Assembly (NCBI GenBank): GCA_030248215.1
Contig: JASANG010000540.1
Span: 186,001 to 250,000 of the forward strand
Direction: 5' to 3'
From: Enoplolaimus lenunculus
Lineage: Eukaryota; Nematoda; Enoplea; Enoplida; Thoracostomopsidae
Length of the DNA: 64,000 bases
Numbering within the stretch: position 1 is the first letter of the stretch; the number at the start of each line of letters is the position of its first letter. The notes under the pieces are model-generated. The model was not told where the DNA came from, made no database searches, and was given only the letters and a program-made list of their open reading frames with translations. The position numbers and the translations under genes are program-made. This document shows positions 1 to 11,725 of this stretch, in pieces.

Positions 1-351
1 TCCGGCGCTGGGGTTACTTCCCCCACAAAACAAACGCAGAAAATTTTGTACGACAAAGTATATGGGACTTGTGCTAGAGGAGGGATGAGTGGGATATATC
101 TCTTACCCTTACCAAAATTTTTACTGAGACATAACCCGGATCCTAGTGGTAACAAAGTTTCTTATATGAGGGGTTATGCCGTTTTATTTGCAATCTCAGA
201 TGAACCGTTGTACTTTTTATAGTCAATTTTATGGCAATTATTCGTGGTTTTGCGTCTGGATTTACGTAGACGGTCCGCAATGTGTTAAACAAAAAAATTT
301 CGTTACCAGTGAGATTTTGCCCCCCCCATTCTGAGATCCTGGATCCGTCAC
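1..351. repeat. CAGTGACGGATCC hAT-like element, cut by the window edge
   Basis: The right end CCTGGATCCGTCACTG at 336-351 and inner AATTTTATGGCAATTATTCG correspond to 47398-47684. Confidence 0.55.
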
Positions 352-668
352 TGTTTGGCAGCGTTCCTACAGATTTTTGTGCATTGAGTCGAGAATACCT
401 ATTGTTTCGTATGTTTTATATATCTGCAAAGCACTACAGCTTTTCAAAAGCGGTTTTTTAGTTTCGTTCACTAATATGAACGATCAAGGCAACAATTTAG
501 CCTACAGTCAGGGAAGCCTTTGTTCATTAACACATGTATGCAACTACGTGTACTAGATTGTATTATTAGAAATTAATTGTTACGACACAACAACTTAATA
601 ATTACGATACTTACAATTATTGACACTTAACAGATTTTAGGTCTCTCGTTTACTGATTGGTTACTGTT

Positions 669-976
669 ATGATCCTACTTTCAACGCCGTCCGCCCTACT
701 GTACATTCCGTTTCCCATTACTGTTTTGCAATTGTTACTGTACTTGCATTTAGCAATTTCACACAAAGGATGCATGCACGATTGTTTAAAACAATTTTCG
801 ACGGCGATTAACTCTCGAAATTCTATTGGCCAACAGGGATTTTCCAAAACGCATCCTGCAAAACAAGAGCGGACTCCTAAAACGGATCCTACAAAAGAGT
901 TTAATTGGAAATATTTATTTTACAGTCAAGAATCAACGTTGGAAGCCGCGTTTGCAAGATACGATTTAATATGTGT
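669..976 (+). CDS. Gene 1 exon 1 (signal peptide, first Cys motif)
   Basis: Starts at ATG 669; donor is TGTGT|GTAAGT at 977, leaving phase 2. It encodes a hydrophobic leader, a CMHDCL motif and the end ARYDLIC. A relic of the ACACGTGCAAG repeat family begins just past the donor. Confidence 0.65.
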
Positions 977-3900
977 GTAAGTTTGCAACTCGGTTGAGTG
1001 GATAATAGCTTAAGTTCGAGTTGCAAACTTAAAACATTATTCGCACGTGTCAGTTTTTGCGGCGAGAACTTGCAACTTTCAACTTGCATATGCAGGTTTT
1101 ATTCGAAAACCGCTTAACACAGGTTTTCGCAGCTGCCTGTTCCCACCGCAGATTAACTTTCGCGTGTGAATACGTTTTGGTACTAACAGATCCAGAGGGG
1201 AGGCGGGGGGCTGGGTAGGCGTACGTTCCCCGTCAGAAATTTTGCTACGATAAAATAGTAAGGTTTCGACTTTACAGCTTTGCCCCTTAGATTTTTTGTA
1301 AAAAAAACTTGTACCTTACAATTTTCCCGTCAAAAAATTTTTCGGTGATAAAATGGTAAGGTGCAGAAAATTTTTTAGTAACATGCTAAGGTCCCTACCT
1401 TACAATTTTTCCCATCGGAAATTTTATGGTTATCAAATGATAAGATGATAAGGGTCCTACCTTACAATTTCTTCAGCATACTAAAAATTGCGTTACATAA
1501 CTTTTGCCAGCCCGTCTCCCGTCACAAATTTCTGGATCCGTTGCTGCGTTTCGGTAGTGATTTTACCATTACAGCGAAAAGTGTGCATGACTGAGTAACT
1601 CAGTCGTTAGAGAAGCGATTCAAGCCCCAGCGCATCCGAAGCTAAATTTTCATAAAGCGCTCCTTTTGAGTCTGCTTAACTTACAATTTACAACAATGAA
1701 ATATGAATAGAAATAATGTATTTATTTCCAGCTTTTACTCGAAACTATTCTTTGAGCTAACTTTGGTTTTGATTTCTGGTCGAAACGAAGGCCTGCGTAG
1801 GCCCCCATTGCTTCTGCTAGTAGAAATCCATGCCTGTACGAGGGGACAACAGAACAAAATGACAATATAATCCGGTGATTAGCCGATCGCAAGAAAAGTT
1901 TTAGCTCATTTCAATTTATTTTTTAAATATTTTAGTCAATTTCATCGACTTCGCGACTGTGCACTTGGCGATTGTTTGATTTCGGAACAAATGTCGAAAG
2001 CATCGTTTGAACGCAACTGGGCAATGTTCGATTTGGTTTGTATCAAAAAACGAGAAGGTACGTTTTCGTATACGTGAGTATACCGACACAGTAGGGCAGG
2101 GGGTCCAGAGGAAGCTCACCCCATCTGGAACCATCTTGGTCCCATTACAAGAAAATTTTCAACCTTGCTTGTAAGTATCGAAAACCTTTGAATATCCCTC
2201 GTGAAAACTGTTTATCGCCCGACATCAAGGTGACCTGGAAACAGGTCTGGTGTCATGTCACAATTTTTTACGTGTCTATGGATATTTGTAGGTTTTCCGT
2301 ATAAAATTAGTCGTACAGACTAAGATCTAAAAAAGTATATGTAGTCAAATTTTTTGAAAATGTGATTTTGTAATTAGACAAGTACCATACTTCTGAAGTA
2401 GATAAAATCAGAAAGTTTAAATATAATTTTACGGTTTGAATTCAATTTTCAAGAAACTTTAATTGTTGAGATCCACAAAGCGCAATCAACAAAAAGGAAC
2501 TCGCGACCCGAAAAACAACAACAAAAAACAAACACAGCGACAAACCCACCCCCTTTGTAGAAATGTTCCAAGCCTATGCCTAAGCAATTTTGATTCAAAC
2601 CTACTCTTTTATAGGCCCACCAGAAACCAGGGCGCCCCTTAAAGTAACATGGGCCCAACTTTGTATTAATTTCAACCACAACTCATTAATTACTGTTGAA
2701 TACGCAGCTTCGTAACGATTTGTGCTCGTATCTCTTAGCATTTTTTATGGGACATAAAAATTGGACAGAGGCATGTGGGAAGATGACGTATAGTTCAATT
2801 ACGAGGCCACCAACCTATTTAAGGGGTCGTGCCCATAATTTCACAGACAAGGACCACCTCTCATTGGACCGCTGAGACAAGAATCGCCTCTCATTCGACC
2901 GCTGAGACAAGGACCACCTCTCATTGGACCGCTGAGACAAGAATCGCCTCTCATTGGACCGCTAAGGACCACCTCCCATTGGATCGCTGAGACCAGAACC
3001 ACCTACCATTAGACCGCTGAGACAAGGACTGGCTACGATTGGACCGCTGGCACAAGGATCACTCCCCATTAGACCGCTTTGGTTTCTAGTCTGTTACAAG
3101 TTCAGCTTCATTTTAGCGTTCAACTCAAACTTTCCGTGCTTTTACAAGCATCAGAAAAACATTACTTGGTCGTGTAAAAAATACGAAATTAACGCAGTGA
3201 AAGCACTGGAGTCATTCATGAAACATTATTCGCCTCAAAATACATCAACGTACGATTATTTGAACGATTTTTGCAGGTAAAATGCAATTATGCTTAATGT
3301 CCACACTGCAAAAAAATGGTGAGTCAAATTGATGCTCTCCAAAATCGGCTCTACGGGACTACACAAACTGAGTCAAATTTGACTCCACCAGAGTCAAACG
3401 CGCGACATAATGACGCGAACTTGACTCTGCCGGAGTCGAATGTGACTCAATTTGTGTAATCCTGTAGACCCTATTTTGGAGAATGTCAATTTGACTAACC
3501 ATTTTTTGTTTTTTACAGTGGATTATTACTAGGGTCCATATTTTCAAATGCGTATAAAACAACTACCATCAGTAAGTAGTAGGTTTCGACTCTGGACCTA
3601 TTGCAGTTGTTGAACTCAAAATTAGTACAGCAGTAGAGCAAATCAAATTTAAAAAATGTGCCAAACTTTAGCTTCGGCGCTCACTGGTTCAAAACCTACA
3701 AGACCTATCACCAAACGGTGACAGATGCTACACACATTTAAAAATACGGGCCTACAATCGAATTCAGGGTTACTTAAGATGCGCTGGTCCAACCTGTCAG
3801 CTTATAAAATTTGAATATTTGCGACAGATTCTATTCGGCCGTAGCGATCTTCAGTTGGTCACAATTTCTCCACAAATTTTTTGTAAAAATTTTGTATTTT

Positions 3901-5104
3901 TGATTCAAATGTTAGAAACATAAATATATTCAAATATATATAGTTAATGATTTAAAGTATATATCTTGTTCTTAAAGTGTTTACAGATTTGAATTCACGT
4001 ATCGACCATTGAATGGTTGTTTGTTAATACCCGTTAGTCACTTATTATGAGTTTAACTCGTTTTGCGTAATCACACCCATTTTAGTCCCGCAAAGGATTT
4101 CTATTTTCGTCGCCTTGCTTTCGTTGATCCCTTCAAATTACCACGATGGAAAAATTTCATTTCATACATAAACGAAATTGAATTTGGAAAGTGGGTCAAT
4201 TTCTTACTGCTATTGTTTTTAGAAACAGCTGTGGTAATTTGATTTTTTTAATCTTACCAATTACCTACTCATGTTTTAAAAAGTGACGGCAGTGGGAAAT
4301 TGAAAAAAGTTTTCAAATTCAATTTTGATTTGTGCCCGTCTTTTGAAAAACAGAAGTAGGAAATAGGCGTTGCCATTTTGCATTTGGTGGGCGCAGCTAA
4401 AAGTAGACGACGCATAACGGTAACTTTACTTGATGTATTAGTCGGGAAAATCTTTACTTGCTCTGGTAAATCATACCTGTATACAAAACCGGTCTAGTTG
4501 ATTTAGATCTACCCACGAAACCGTCAAATGTCTTCTACCCAAGGTATCAACCGTTTGCTCTCCGTCCGGTGCGTACCTCGTCGCCGAAATGTTTCAAATT
4601 ACCCTTCACAATTTTCGACTGCTATTCCGTCAGCTACATATCACCCCTCACCCCCCGCGATGCTTAGCGCTTCTGAGCCATAAGTCCATCCATTCGCTAT
4701 ACACCGACACCGCACGTTTGCCCCCGTCAACAAGTGATTTAATATCACAAGAAACTAGAGCAATTCGGGTTAAACTCAACTACGCAAAAAATCTGACAAA
4801 TATGACGAAAAGCGGCGACAAATCAGTCTCAAATATTGCGTCAAAAATGATTAAACTGCAACCATGTTTCGATCCAGGTTCAAATCCAAAGGCTGGACTG
4901 CGAATGGAGTCCGTCGGAACATCATTCGATAAAAGATCTCATGAAACGGGACTTAGGGCTACTGAATGTCAGGGCGCATCTCATACGCACAAGGATTTAC
5001 GTAGTACAACAAGGGACAACAGCGGAGAAATATCAGGGCAACATTTAGTTCAGGCTAGCTATGTGATTTTAGTTGTGAACTTGGCGATAGTGGTTTTAAA
5101 ATGA
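669..5104 (+). CDS. Unrecognised secreted/surface cysteine-containing protein, 5 exons (gene 1)
   Basis: Exons 669-976, 1936-2057, 3117-3276, 4086-4190 and tentatively 4735-5104 join in phase into 354 codons. The first ATG in the open frame (669) begins a strongly hydrophobic N-terminus, read as a signal peptide. Exons 1 and 2 share a motif: C-x2-3-DCL, then about 20-70 residues, then a stretch ending FARYDLIC (exon 1) or NWAMFDLVC (exon 2), suggesting an internal repeat. Exon 3 adds three cysteines and two N-glycosylation sequons (NIT, NTS). The last exon ends in a hydrophobic run before the stop, which could be a membrane or GPI-anchor signal. No known family was recognised. Exons 1-3 are well supported by splice sites and phase; exon 4 uses the weaker donor GTGGGT, and the exon 5 acceptor is a choice among several. 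Confidence 0.62.
976..1165. repeat. ACACGTGCAAG MITE, diverged copy
   Basis: Contains TTCGAGTTGCAAACTT, GCACGTGTCAGTTTTTGCGG and CGCGTGTGAATACG. Confidence 0.55.
1187..1545. repeat. CAGTGACGGATCC hAT-like element copy with ACCTTAC blocks
   Basis: Starts AACAGATCCAGAGGGGAGG and ends AATTTCTGGATCCGTTGCTG. Inside, CCTTACAATTTT with CCCGTCAGAAATTTT-like words recurs three to four times. Confidence 0.6.
1936..2057 (+). CDS. Gene 1 exon 2 (second Cys motif)
   Basis: Acceptor ATATTTTAG before 1936 and donor GTACGT at 2058. It enters in phase 2 and leaves in phase 1, with 40 whole codons containing RDCALGDCL and FDLVCIKKRE. Confidence 0.7.
2095..2262 (+). repeat. GTAAGT-bearing MITE family, copy
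   Basis: Matches the 160-180 bp family with ends GGCCCGTAGCC..GGCTACGGGCC and the core CCTTGCTTGTAAGT. It lies in gene 1 intron 2. Confidence 0.6.
2580..2656 (-). repeat. TTAGGC hAT-type MITE, subfamily B, 3' fragment
   Basis: Keeps only the end with CCCACCAGAAACC and CTTAAAGTAACATGGGCC, shared with the copies at 7373, 33184, 39067 and 40350. Confidence 0.55.
2846..3078. repeat. 30-bp minisatellite, about 8 units
   Basis: Head-to-tail units of about 30 bp begin GACAAGGACCACC and end TTGGACCGCTGA. The first four are near-identical and alternate between GGACCACC and GAATCGCC versions; later units diverge. It lies in gene 1 intron 2, just upstream of exon 3. The units touch with no spacers, so it is not CRISPR. 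Confidence 0.9.
3117..3276 (+). CDS. Gene 1 exon 3
   Basis: Acceptor CATTTTAG before 3117 and donor TGCAG|GTAAAA. It enters in phase 1 and leaves in phase 2. It encodes FPCFYKHQ, NITWSCKKYE and a C-terminal YLNDFCR. Confidence 0.68.
3304..3520. repeat. TCAAATTTGACTC hairpin MITE, copy 1
   Basis: Terminal inverted repeats CACTGCAAAAAATGGTGAGT, with inner arms full of GAGTCAAATTTGACTC words. It is nearly palindromic; the second copy is at 24003-24224. It is in gene 1 intron 3. Confidence 0.8.
3533..3752. repeat. TATTCTCAAATG MITE, copy
   Basis: Ends read TCCATATTTTCAAATG and CATTTAAAAATACGGGCC, with inner arms containing ACCATCAG and ATCACC. It is diverged. Confidence 0.6.
4086..4190 (+). CDS. 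Gene 1 exon 4
   Basis: Acceptor CATTTTAG, then one base, 34 codons and phase 2. It encodes PAKDFYFRRLAFVDPF and FISYINEIEFG. The proposed donor GTGGGT at 4191 is weaker than the others. Confidence 0.5.
4735..5104 (+). CDS. Gene 1 last exon (tentative)
   Basis: The long open frame ends at a TAA at 5102-5104 with a hydrophobic tail (ASYVILVVNLAIVVLK). The acceptor AACAAG before 4735 is the one that fits phase 2, but earlier AGs exist and were not all excluded. Its 3' half resembles the next 200 bp. Confidence 0.35.
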
Positions 5105-5154
5105 AGAGTTGTTGATTAAAATTACGAACGGACTCGCATGTGAGTTCAATTCGA

Positions 5155-5370
5155 AAGGCTAGCAAGCAAACAGGGACCGTTGGACGATTGTTCGGCAACA
5201 GATGTTATAAAACGGGCCCTGGACCTATTGAATGTGGAGCAATCTTGAATGCAAATCGATTGGGTAGTTTCAGACGCTGGTGGAGGGATGATCTTTAAGA
5301 AATTTAGAGCAAGTTAGCTGTGTAATTTGCGCTGCAATTTTGGTGGCGGATTCGATTTGGAATGAAATAA
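5155..5370 (+). pseudogene. Decayed tandem copy of the gene 1 last exon
   Basis: Aligns by eye to 4900-5100 through matching blocks such as AAACGGGACTTAGGG vs AAACGGGCCCTGGAC, CTACTGAATGTCAGG vs CTATTGAATGTGGAG, and TTAGTTCAGGCTAGCTATG vs TTAGAGCAAGTTAGCTGTG. It keeps no long open frame. Confidence 0.5.
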
Positions 5371-5431
5371 AAAATAGTGAATATTGCAATTTTGAAATTG
5401 AATTCAACTCGAATCGGAAGAAACAGAATGT

Positions 5432-5683
5432 TTAACCCTTTCTCACATGAATATTTTCTATTTTCCCTGAGACCTACATTTATGCTAGGATTCGAACTCC
5501 AGTGACTAGAGTGGGAGGCGTATACCATCACCACTCAGCTATAGGAGCTTGACGCACGAGCCCGAGGGGGCTCTCACGTCTTGTGGTGATTTAGTACTAT
5601 GTATACGTGTTGCAATTGTTAAACACGGTGCGATATACATTGCGCTTAGTTGCCTATAGGCAACCCAATGTGAGAAGGGGTAA
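5432..5683 (-). repeat. tRNA-bearing TTAA MITE, copy 1
   Basis: Ends AACCCTTTCTCACAT and ATGTGAGAAGGGGT. The minus strand carries A-box-like TATAGCTGAGTGGTGATGG and B-box-like GGAGTTCGAATCC. A short inner palindrome TTGCCTATAGGCAA is also present. Confidence 0.8.
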
Positions 5684-5758
5684 AACAAACAGTTGTTGTA
5701 CAGATATATGAGCGTCTCATAATATATTTTAGTAGCGACCGTAATATTTTTTATGAGA

Positions 5759-5928
5759 CAATGTAAAGTTCAGGGACAGAACGTCTTCCGCGTTACAATA
5801 TAGTTTAGCTTAAGATTTAGACTATTTTTTGCTTAGGCTTAGGCTTAAGCATACGCTCATTTATACGCTTAGGCGTTGGGTTTAGGAATATGCTAATACT
5901 GACGGCCCTATTCTGTCCATTTGCTGTT
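5759..5928 (-). repeat. TTAGGC hAT-type MITE
   Basis: Starts AATGTAAAGTTCAGGGAC, has GCTTAGGCTTAGGCTTAAGC inside and ends GCCCTATTCTGTCCATT. Confidence 0.75.
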
Positions 5929-6186
5929 TTATGGAATAAATACCGTAAACAAAGTTCAGTAGGCTTGATAAAAGCTGAGTTGGCACTAAAAATTTACCCT
6001 GACATTTTGAAATAAACTAATCGCACTCCACTGATCATTTCAAAATAAATATTGCCTCTTACATACTTTATACATGCGCTGAACTGCGATATCAACTCAA
6101 CAAAGTATGTGTTTAAAGAAACAGGGTAAGGTTATTTAAGGTTACAGTGATTCAATTATTGTTTAGAGGTACTAACTGCAACCGCT

Positions 6187-6386
6187 GACCAATGTTTAGA
6201 ACACAGCCGCAACAGTAGTACAACCATATTCCTAAACCTAAGCCTAAACCTAAGCGTAGAAATGAGCTTATACCAAAGTCTAACAAAAACCGTAAACCTA
6301 AGCAAAACAATTAGTCCAAAGCTTATTCTTACTGTTTCGCAGTCTTATAGAAAAGGTTCCACTTCTGATCGTTACATATGCGCCGA
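6187..6386 (+). repeat. TTAGGC hAT-type MITE
   Basis: Starts CCAATGTTTAGAACACAGCC, contains CCTAAACCTAAGCCTAAACC and ends TTCTGATCGTTACATATG. Confidence 0.75.
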
Positions 6387-7125
6387 AAGCGCCTAGCGCC
6401 CAATTAGTTGGTTTGCCAGTACGCCACCCCACCCAAACTTTCGATTGCTGATGATTGTAAATCTGTTAGGCGATATATTCAGGCAACATAAAATGATTTA
6501 GTATAATTATGGGTCATCCACGTAATATTTGTAATATGAGCTTCATACTCATTTTACGTTTTAATCGGAATACAAAAATCTTGCACATACATCGAAACGA
6601 ATCTTAGCTGAGCAGCTGTTTACAACATCTTCACAGCCAGTGTCGGATCCGGCTAGGGTGCCAACCAAAAAATTCCGGTATGAAGGCCCGTTACGATGAT
6701 CAAAATATTTTTCAAATTTTTATTTAAAATCGTGTTAGGGTGGATGTCCTCTTTGGGGCATCCCCTTCAAATGCGGGTATGGGGGTGGCTGCTGTGACCC
6801 GTGTTGTTTTGTTCGAAAGCATATTTTAACCATCATCAAGGTATATCAGCTATTGCCATTTGAGAACTATACATATTCTTAACCTGTTATTTCAATGAAA
6901 ATAACATTTGTTTAGCTCTTGGACACAAAATGAAATATGAGCCCGAGCAGCGGGTCATGAACAAAGAACAGGAAGGTGTATTTTTGGCACCTTGGTTGAC
7001 TATTTGTTCCATGTTCAGTCAAGCGTTATTCTCATTGCTAGCTCTATTCTGACGACTGCGAGTTTAAGACTATTTTGAAGTTAGAGTAGGACCGTTGAAA
7101 ATTTGTTTATTACAGTGACAGATTG

Positions 7126-7293
7126 GTCAATGTATAGAACAGAGGCAGAGCAGTCAGTAGTATAAGCATATTCTTAAGTCTTAGCCTATGCGTAAGCCTA
7201 AGCCTAAGCAGAAAAATTAGTCAAAAGCTTAAGATTACTCTATTCCAGTGTTACGGAATAACCGTCCGCCCTTGATCTTTACATGTGTCGGCA
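7126..7293 (+). repeat. TTAGGC hAT-type MITE
   Basis: Starts GTCAATGTATAGAACAGAGG, contains GCGTAAGCCTAAGCCTAAGC and ends CCTTGATCTTTACATGTG. Confidence 0.75.
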
Positions 7294-7372
7294 GAATAGT
7301 AAAAATATTGACTATAACAGTTATCTGCAATAATGGATGAAATAAAAACAGAGTGTGGGTTAAACAATTGGT

Positions 7373-7525
7373 TAATGTTACTTTTACGGGCGTAACATTA
7401 GATTAAGCGTATTACTAGCCTAAGCCAAAGCCTAAGCAAACAAAATGTAATCTAGAATCTAAACCTACTCTTTTATAGACCCACCAGAAACCTGGACGCC
7501 CTTAAAAGTAACGTGGGGCAAAAAT
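7373..7525 (+). repeat. TTAGGC hAT-type MITE, subfamily B
   Basis: Subfamily B ends: AATGTTACTTTTACGGGCG and GCCCTTAAAAGTAACGTGGG. It has CTAAGCC words inside. Confidence 0.75.
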
Positions 7526-7799
7526 TTGTGAATATCACAACATTTCAATCTTAAATAGTGTTAACGTTTATCATTTGAGGGGACATTGTATAGAACAGAA
7601 GAAGAAACCACAGAGGTTTTGACCTTGTACAAATTCCTACGCTGCTTTCGAAAATATTTGATTTTTGCTTAACTGAGACTCTTAAGCTTAAGCTGAAGTT
7701 GCACTTTTTTCAACCACAGTTTGGATGATGAACTAACATAACTAAAACGCTATTACGTTCTTTGCTGAAAACAATGACAGAAATTTCAATTTCGCTATG

Positions 7800-7968
7800 A
7801 TCGCGGACGGACCGTTTTTGCTGTGGAACTGCGAATAGCGCAAGTTTAAGCTTTAGACTAACATTTTTTGCTTTGCCTTAGACTTAGGTGTAGGCTTATT
7901 TTTCGGCTTAAGCATAGGAATCTGCTTATACTACTGTACGGCACTGTTCTATATACGTTGGCGGTGAG
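7800..7968 (-). repeat. TTAGGC hAT-type MITE, diverged
   Basis: Contains AAGTTTAAGCTTTAGACT, a TTAGG-rich middle and the end GCACTGTTCTATATACGTTG. Confidence 0.6.
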
Positions 7969-8168
7969 GGAAAATTAAATAATTTCGAAAAAATAGCATT
8001 TTCTAAAATTTTACGCTAACTCAGAATCCAGGGTGAATAAAGTTCATTTTGCTTTATTTATGACATTTTAAACTTGTGTCATTTCTAGGAAATTCTAAAA
8101 GTTATTTTTTCAAATAGACCAATTTAAAATTTTATTGATTTTGATTCACCGCTGTCAGTTTAACTGTA

Positions 8169-8420
8169 CACTGTAATTTGCAGTGAGTTGATTTTAACTC
8201 AGATTGAGTTGAATCAGTCAGTTTGAGTTAGGAGTATCAGAAATCAAACTTTTGAGTTGATTCAATTCGTTCTGAGTTAATTAATAAGCTCACCCAGAGT
8301 CAACTCAACTCAGAGTGAAAATCAACTCAACTGAAGGTGAGTTAATGTTTACTGATATTAATTCAGAAATAACCAACTCGCTAGCTGAATGGATTGATCA
8401 ACTCATTGGAATTTACGGTG
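8169..8420. repeat. GAGTTGA hairpin MITE, copy 1
   Basis: TA at 8167 and 8421 flanks CACTGTAATTTGCAGTGAG..GGAATTTACGGTG. The interior is made of GAGTTGA/TCAACTC words, giving an almost complete hairpin. TA target sites and CACTG ends suggest a Tc1/mariner-type source. Confidence 0.85.
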
Positions 8421-8604
8421 TAATAGTAAATTTTCTAAACGCATAGAACAATCGAACATCTGTCATACTTTGCAAAATGTTTTGTACACTGACTAGCATA
8501 ATGCAACATATTTGAACTGCAGGGTGGGTGCAACTGGATGTTTGTCTCCGGCAAATTTTGATAACCTCCGGCTCCGGTGTTTTTCACTTTCGGTTGCACT
8601 CTGT

Positions 8605-8833
8605 TGAGCTGTGTTTTTAAATGTGTGTATCACATGCCGTCAGTTAGCAGTAGGTTTTCAACCAATTATTCATTAGCAGCTGCAAAACGGAAATTCAGAA
8701 CGGTAGCACGTGTTATCGAAAACGCGAAAAATTTGCCAAATTTTAATATACACCTTTCGATAGTTTCAAAAGTTACAAAACCTATCACCAACCAATTGTA
8801 GGTGCCACATCCATTTGAAAATATGAATTCTAT
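8605..8833. repeat. TATTCTCAAATG MITE, diverged copy
   Basis: Contains AAAGTTACAAAACCTATCAC, CCAATTGTAGGTGCCACAT and CATTTGAAAATATG, as in the better copies at 43637 and 55478. Short open frames here are repeat sequence. Confidence 0.6.
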
Positions 8834-10124
8834 GATCCCAAGTAGTATAATAGAGTTTTTGTTGAGAAATTGTCTCATGTTGTCCAAATCTCTGTAGAAA
8901 CTGCTGAATAGTAATGACAGGGTATCACAACGACAATTCATCGGCCAACACTCGTTCGCTCGACAGCTTATAATATGAAATTTCATCGACTCGACAATGC
9001 GCCACCCATCATTATGCATAGGCTTAGGTTTAGGCTTAGAATTTTGCTAAGGTAGGATTATGCTTAGATTTATTCGTAGGCTTTAGGATATTGTTGGGCG
9101 ACAAGTTGTCGGGCGACAAATTTTCGTAGACTTCAATTGAAAATAGCATTAAAAAATTATAACAACCAATCAACCATTTTAGTAAATTTAACGCGGAAAA
9201 ATTTTGAAATAACTGACAAATATAAGTCAGAGAGAACACATTGGTAAATATGTCGCAGGTATTTTGCCTAAATACATAGATCTAACTTTTATTTAGCTTT
9301 TGCTCAAAAAATTTACTTATATTTCAATCTTGGTTCAATTTAAGGAATACAGTCGGCTATTTCACAATTATGGATCAAAATATTATTATCACACAATTTT
9401 AATATTATTTTTAAAGAATATCTGTCAAGATTATAACGCAATCTACGCCGGACATCGTATGATAATCATTTCGGGAACACAAAACCTGGAAATTTCAAAA
9501 ATAGCGTTGAATGGAGAAGTGTATATGAAGCGTTCATATGTGATTTTTAAAATTAGGCCAAAAATTGTTTAATCAGATATAACTGAAGCTTTAGCCTAAG
9601 AAGACGATCTAAAATATTGGTTTACACGTTTGCTATAAGTTGGACTTTGTTTCTGTAAGAAACTGCAATCGCGTGTCATTGTTTGTTTACGTATGCCTTT
9701 CTCTCTGTTTCTTAACGTATAATTAGTGATTTGCTCGAATGCGACCTATATCTCACTAAGAAAACTAAATTCTAAGAACGGTTTTGTGAGTACTGCTTTG
9801 GGTACTAGTTTTACCTTTCCCCCGCAAAAACATGGCACTTTTGTAGTTTCCCTCACATAGTGGCAAAACTTCACATCGCCACGATTTCGTTTACAGGGGG
9901 GCTGGTGCCTCCTGAACCACGTACGATTTGAAACGATACTAATAGGATTGTGGCCTGCAGCCCTCCACGCAAGACCCCGCTCTAAGCGCTTCTCATACTT
10001 GCGCGTTAAAACAGTTCAAAAATATTTCATTAGTGTGGTAAAGGCCCTTTGAACCCCCAACCTTTAACAGATGAGTATGAGCGCAGCTTAAAACCAGAAG
10101 TCCCGGTAACTGCAATTATCCGTT

Positions 10125-10378
10125 GAATTAAGAGTTTATTTGTCCTGTGTCAATAGCTTGAGCAATGGTGCAAGCATATACTTAGGAATGTACTTTGAAA
10201 ATTTAAGTACGCTTTAAAGTTTAGAATTCAAATTATTTGGTCATGGAGTCATTTATGCACTACAGTTAGGAACAACTGATCTTCATGAACTCTAATTAGG
10301 GTTTAGGGACTCTGTCCGCTTACGGACTCTTAGTAGGGATACGAACTCCTATCCCCTCTTATTCGGGTTAATACAGTA
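10125..10378. repeat. TACTGTAGTGACC MITE, copy
   Basis: Shares GGGACTCTGTCCGCTTACGG, ACTCTTAGTAGGGATACG and the end CCCCTCTTATTCGG..TACAGTA with 17014-17408 and 30415-30563. Confidence 0.65.
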
Positions 10379-11302
10379 CCTTGACTGACACAGTGTACAC
10401 TACCAACAAACACCAGAATAGCTTTTAATTTAAGTCTGCACGTTCACCTTACAAATTATGTACTTACGTCCGCAATATTCCTCCGTAGACAATTTAAACG
10501 TTGTAAAATTTAAAATCTTATATTCCACAATTTTATTATCTTTTCAAAATGGAAGATTCAGATTTTAAACTAAGTCTATCACAATTCGTCGCCAGACAAC
10601 TTGTCGCCCGTCAATGTCCCAAGGCTATTAAGCATAATCCCAAGCATAATTTCATGTTTAAGCCTAACGATGAACGAACCAATCGTCGAATTACAAGTTG
10701 TTGATCGATGACATTTCAGATTACAAGTTGTCGGTCGACGAGTTGTCAGGTGACGAATAGTCGAGGTAATTTAAACTACTGTCGGTCATAGAAATGATTT
10801 CTGCCCCTGGTATGTATTATTTTGGTTTGAAAAACAAATTAACTTTCGTAAAACCAAACCATAACTGGCAGATAAGACCGACTCGGGTGATTAAGAGCAG
10901 CTTTAACCGGTGTGAGATTAACCGCTGACTGTTAGGTTTCGTAGTTCTTTTTCGCTTTTCGTACAGACGGCATTTATCATATTTACGCAGTTGGTATACG
11001 ACGAGATATCGCTTGAGCCATGTACCATTAAGTAGTCTCTGAGAGTAAAGGTGTTCTAATGTTTTAAAGGAACACTTCTTGGTCATTTTTTTCGCGTAGA
11101 GTATACTATGTGCAACTATAATTGCAAACTGTGCATTACCGGGTACAAACAGATAGCAAAAAAATGGAAACGGATAGTGATCAAAATAACAGAAACGGAA
11201 AACAGATATTGAGGTATAAAAGTTTCAAATACGTTTTATTTTTCTGCTACACAATTGAGGCTCACAAATATACGCCGGGCATTCTAAAATCTTAAACAAA
11301 CA

Positions 11303-11725
11303 ATGGCGCGAATGCACCGAAATTTAAAGATTTTTAATGGATTTTGGCAGCCAATTTATAATGAACAATTGCGCGATATATTATACGTTGTTTATAATTT
11401 TGAGCTTAAAACAAATAGGAGCATTTACAATATTTCTATAACAGAATCGGAAACCGACACCGATTTTACCGGAAACGGAAACGTATATATGGATACATCC
11501 TGTTGTTTAAACACATATAGGTGCACTATAAAATCTCCAAATGAAGTGAACGCGCACCCGGCTATCGGGTTCGATCGCGAAGCTCTTGAGGTAATTATTG
11601 ATGGTAAAAACGTCTCCCAGGCGAAGGCTGTAGACTGGAACTTTGATTTCAAATTCAAACTTTGCTATGAAACAGCAAAGGTTTCAACGATAGGTATTCA
11701 AAAACGAATTTTGTTTTCTCACTGA
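11303..11725 (+). other. Isolated open frame of 140 codons, unassigned
   Basis: Longest open frame in the 5.4-19 kb spacer, with a cluster NTYRC/SCC and two possible glycosylation sequons (NIS, NVS). No signal peptide, partner exon or convincing splice sites were seen. The 5' flank is shared with repeats near 21480 and 62110, so it may lie in a mobile element. It is weak as a gene. Confidence 0.2.

Noticed and set aside
2846-3078. CRISPR-like repeat array
   Set aside because: Units touch without unique spacers and the setting is a eukaryotic intron.
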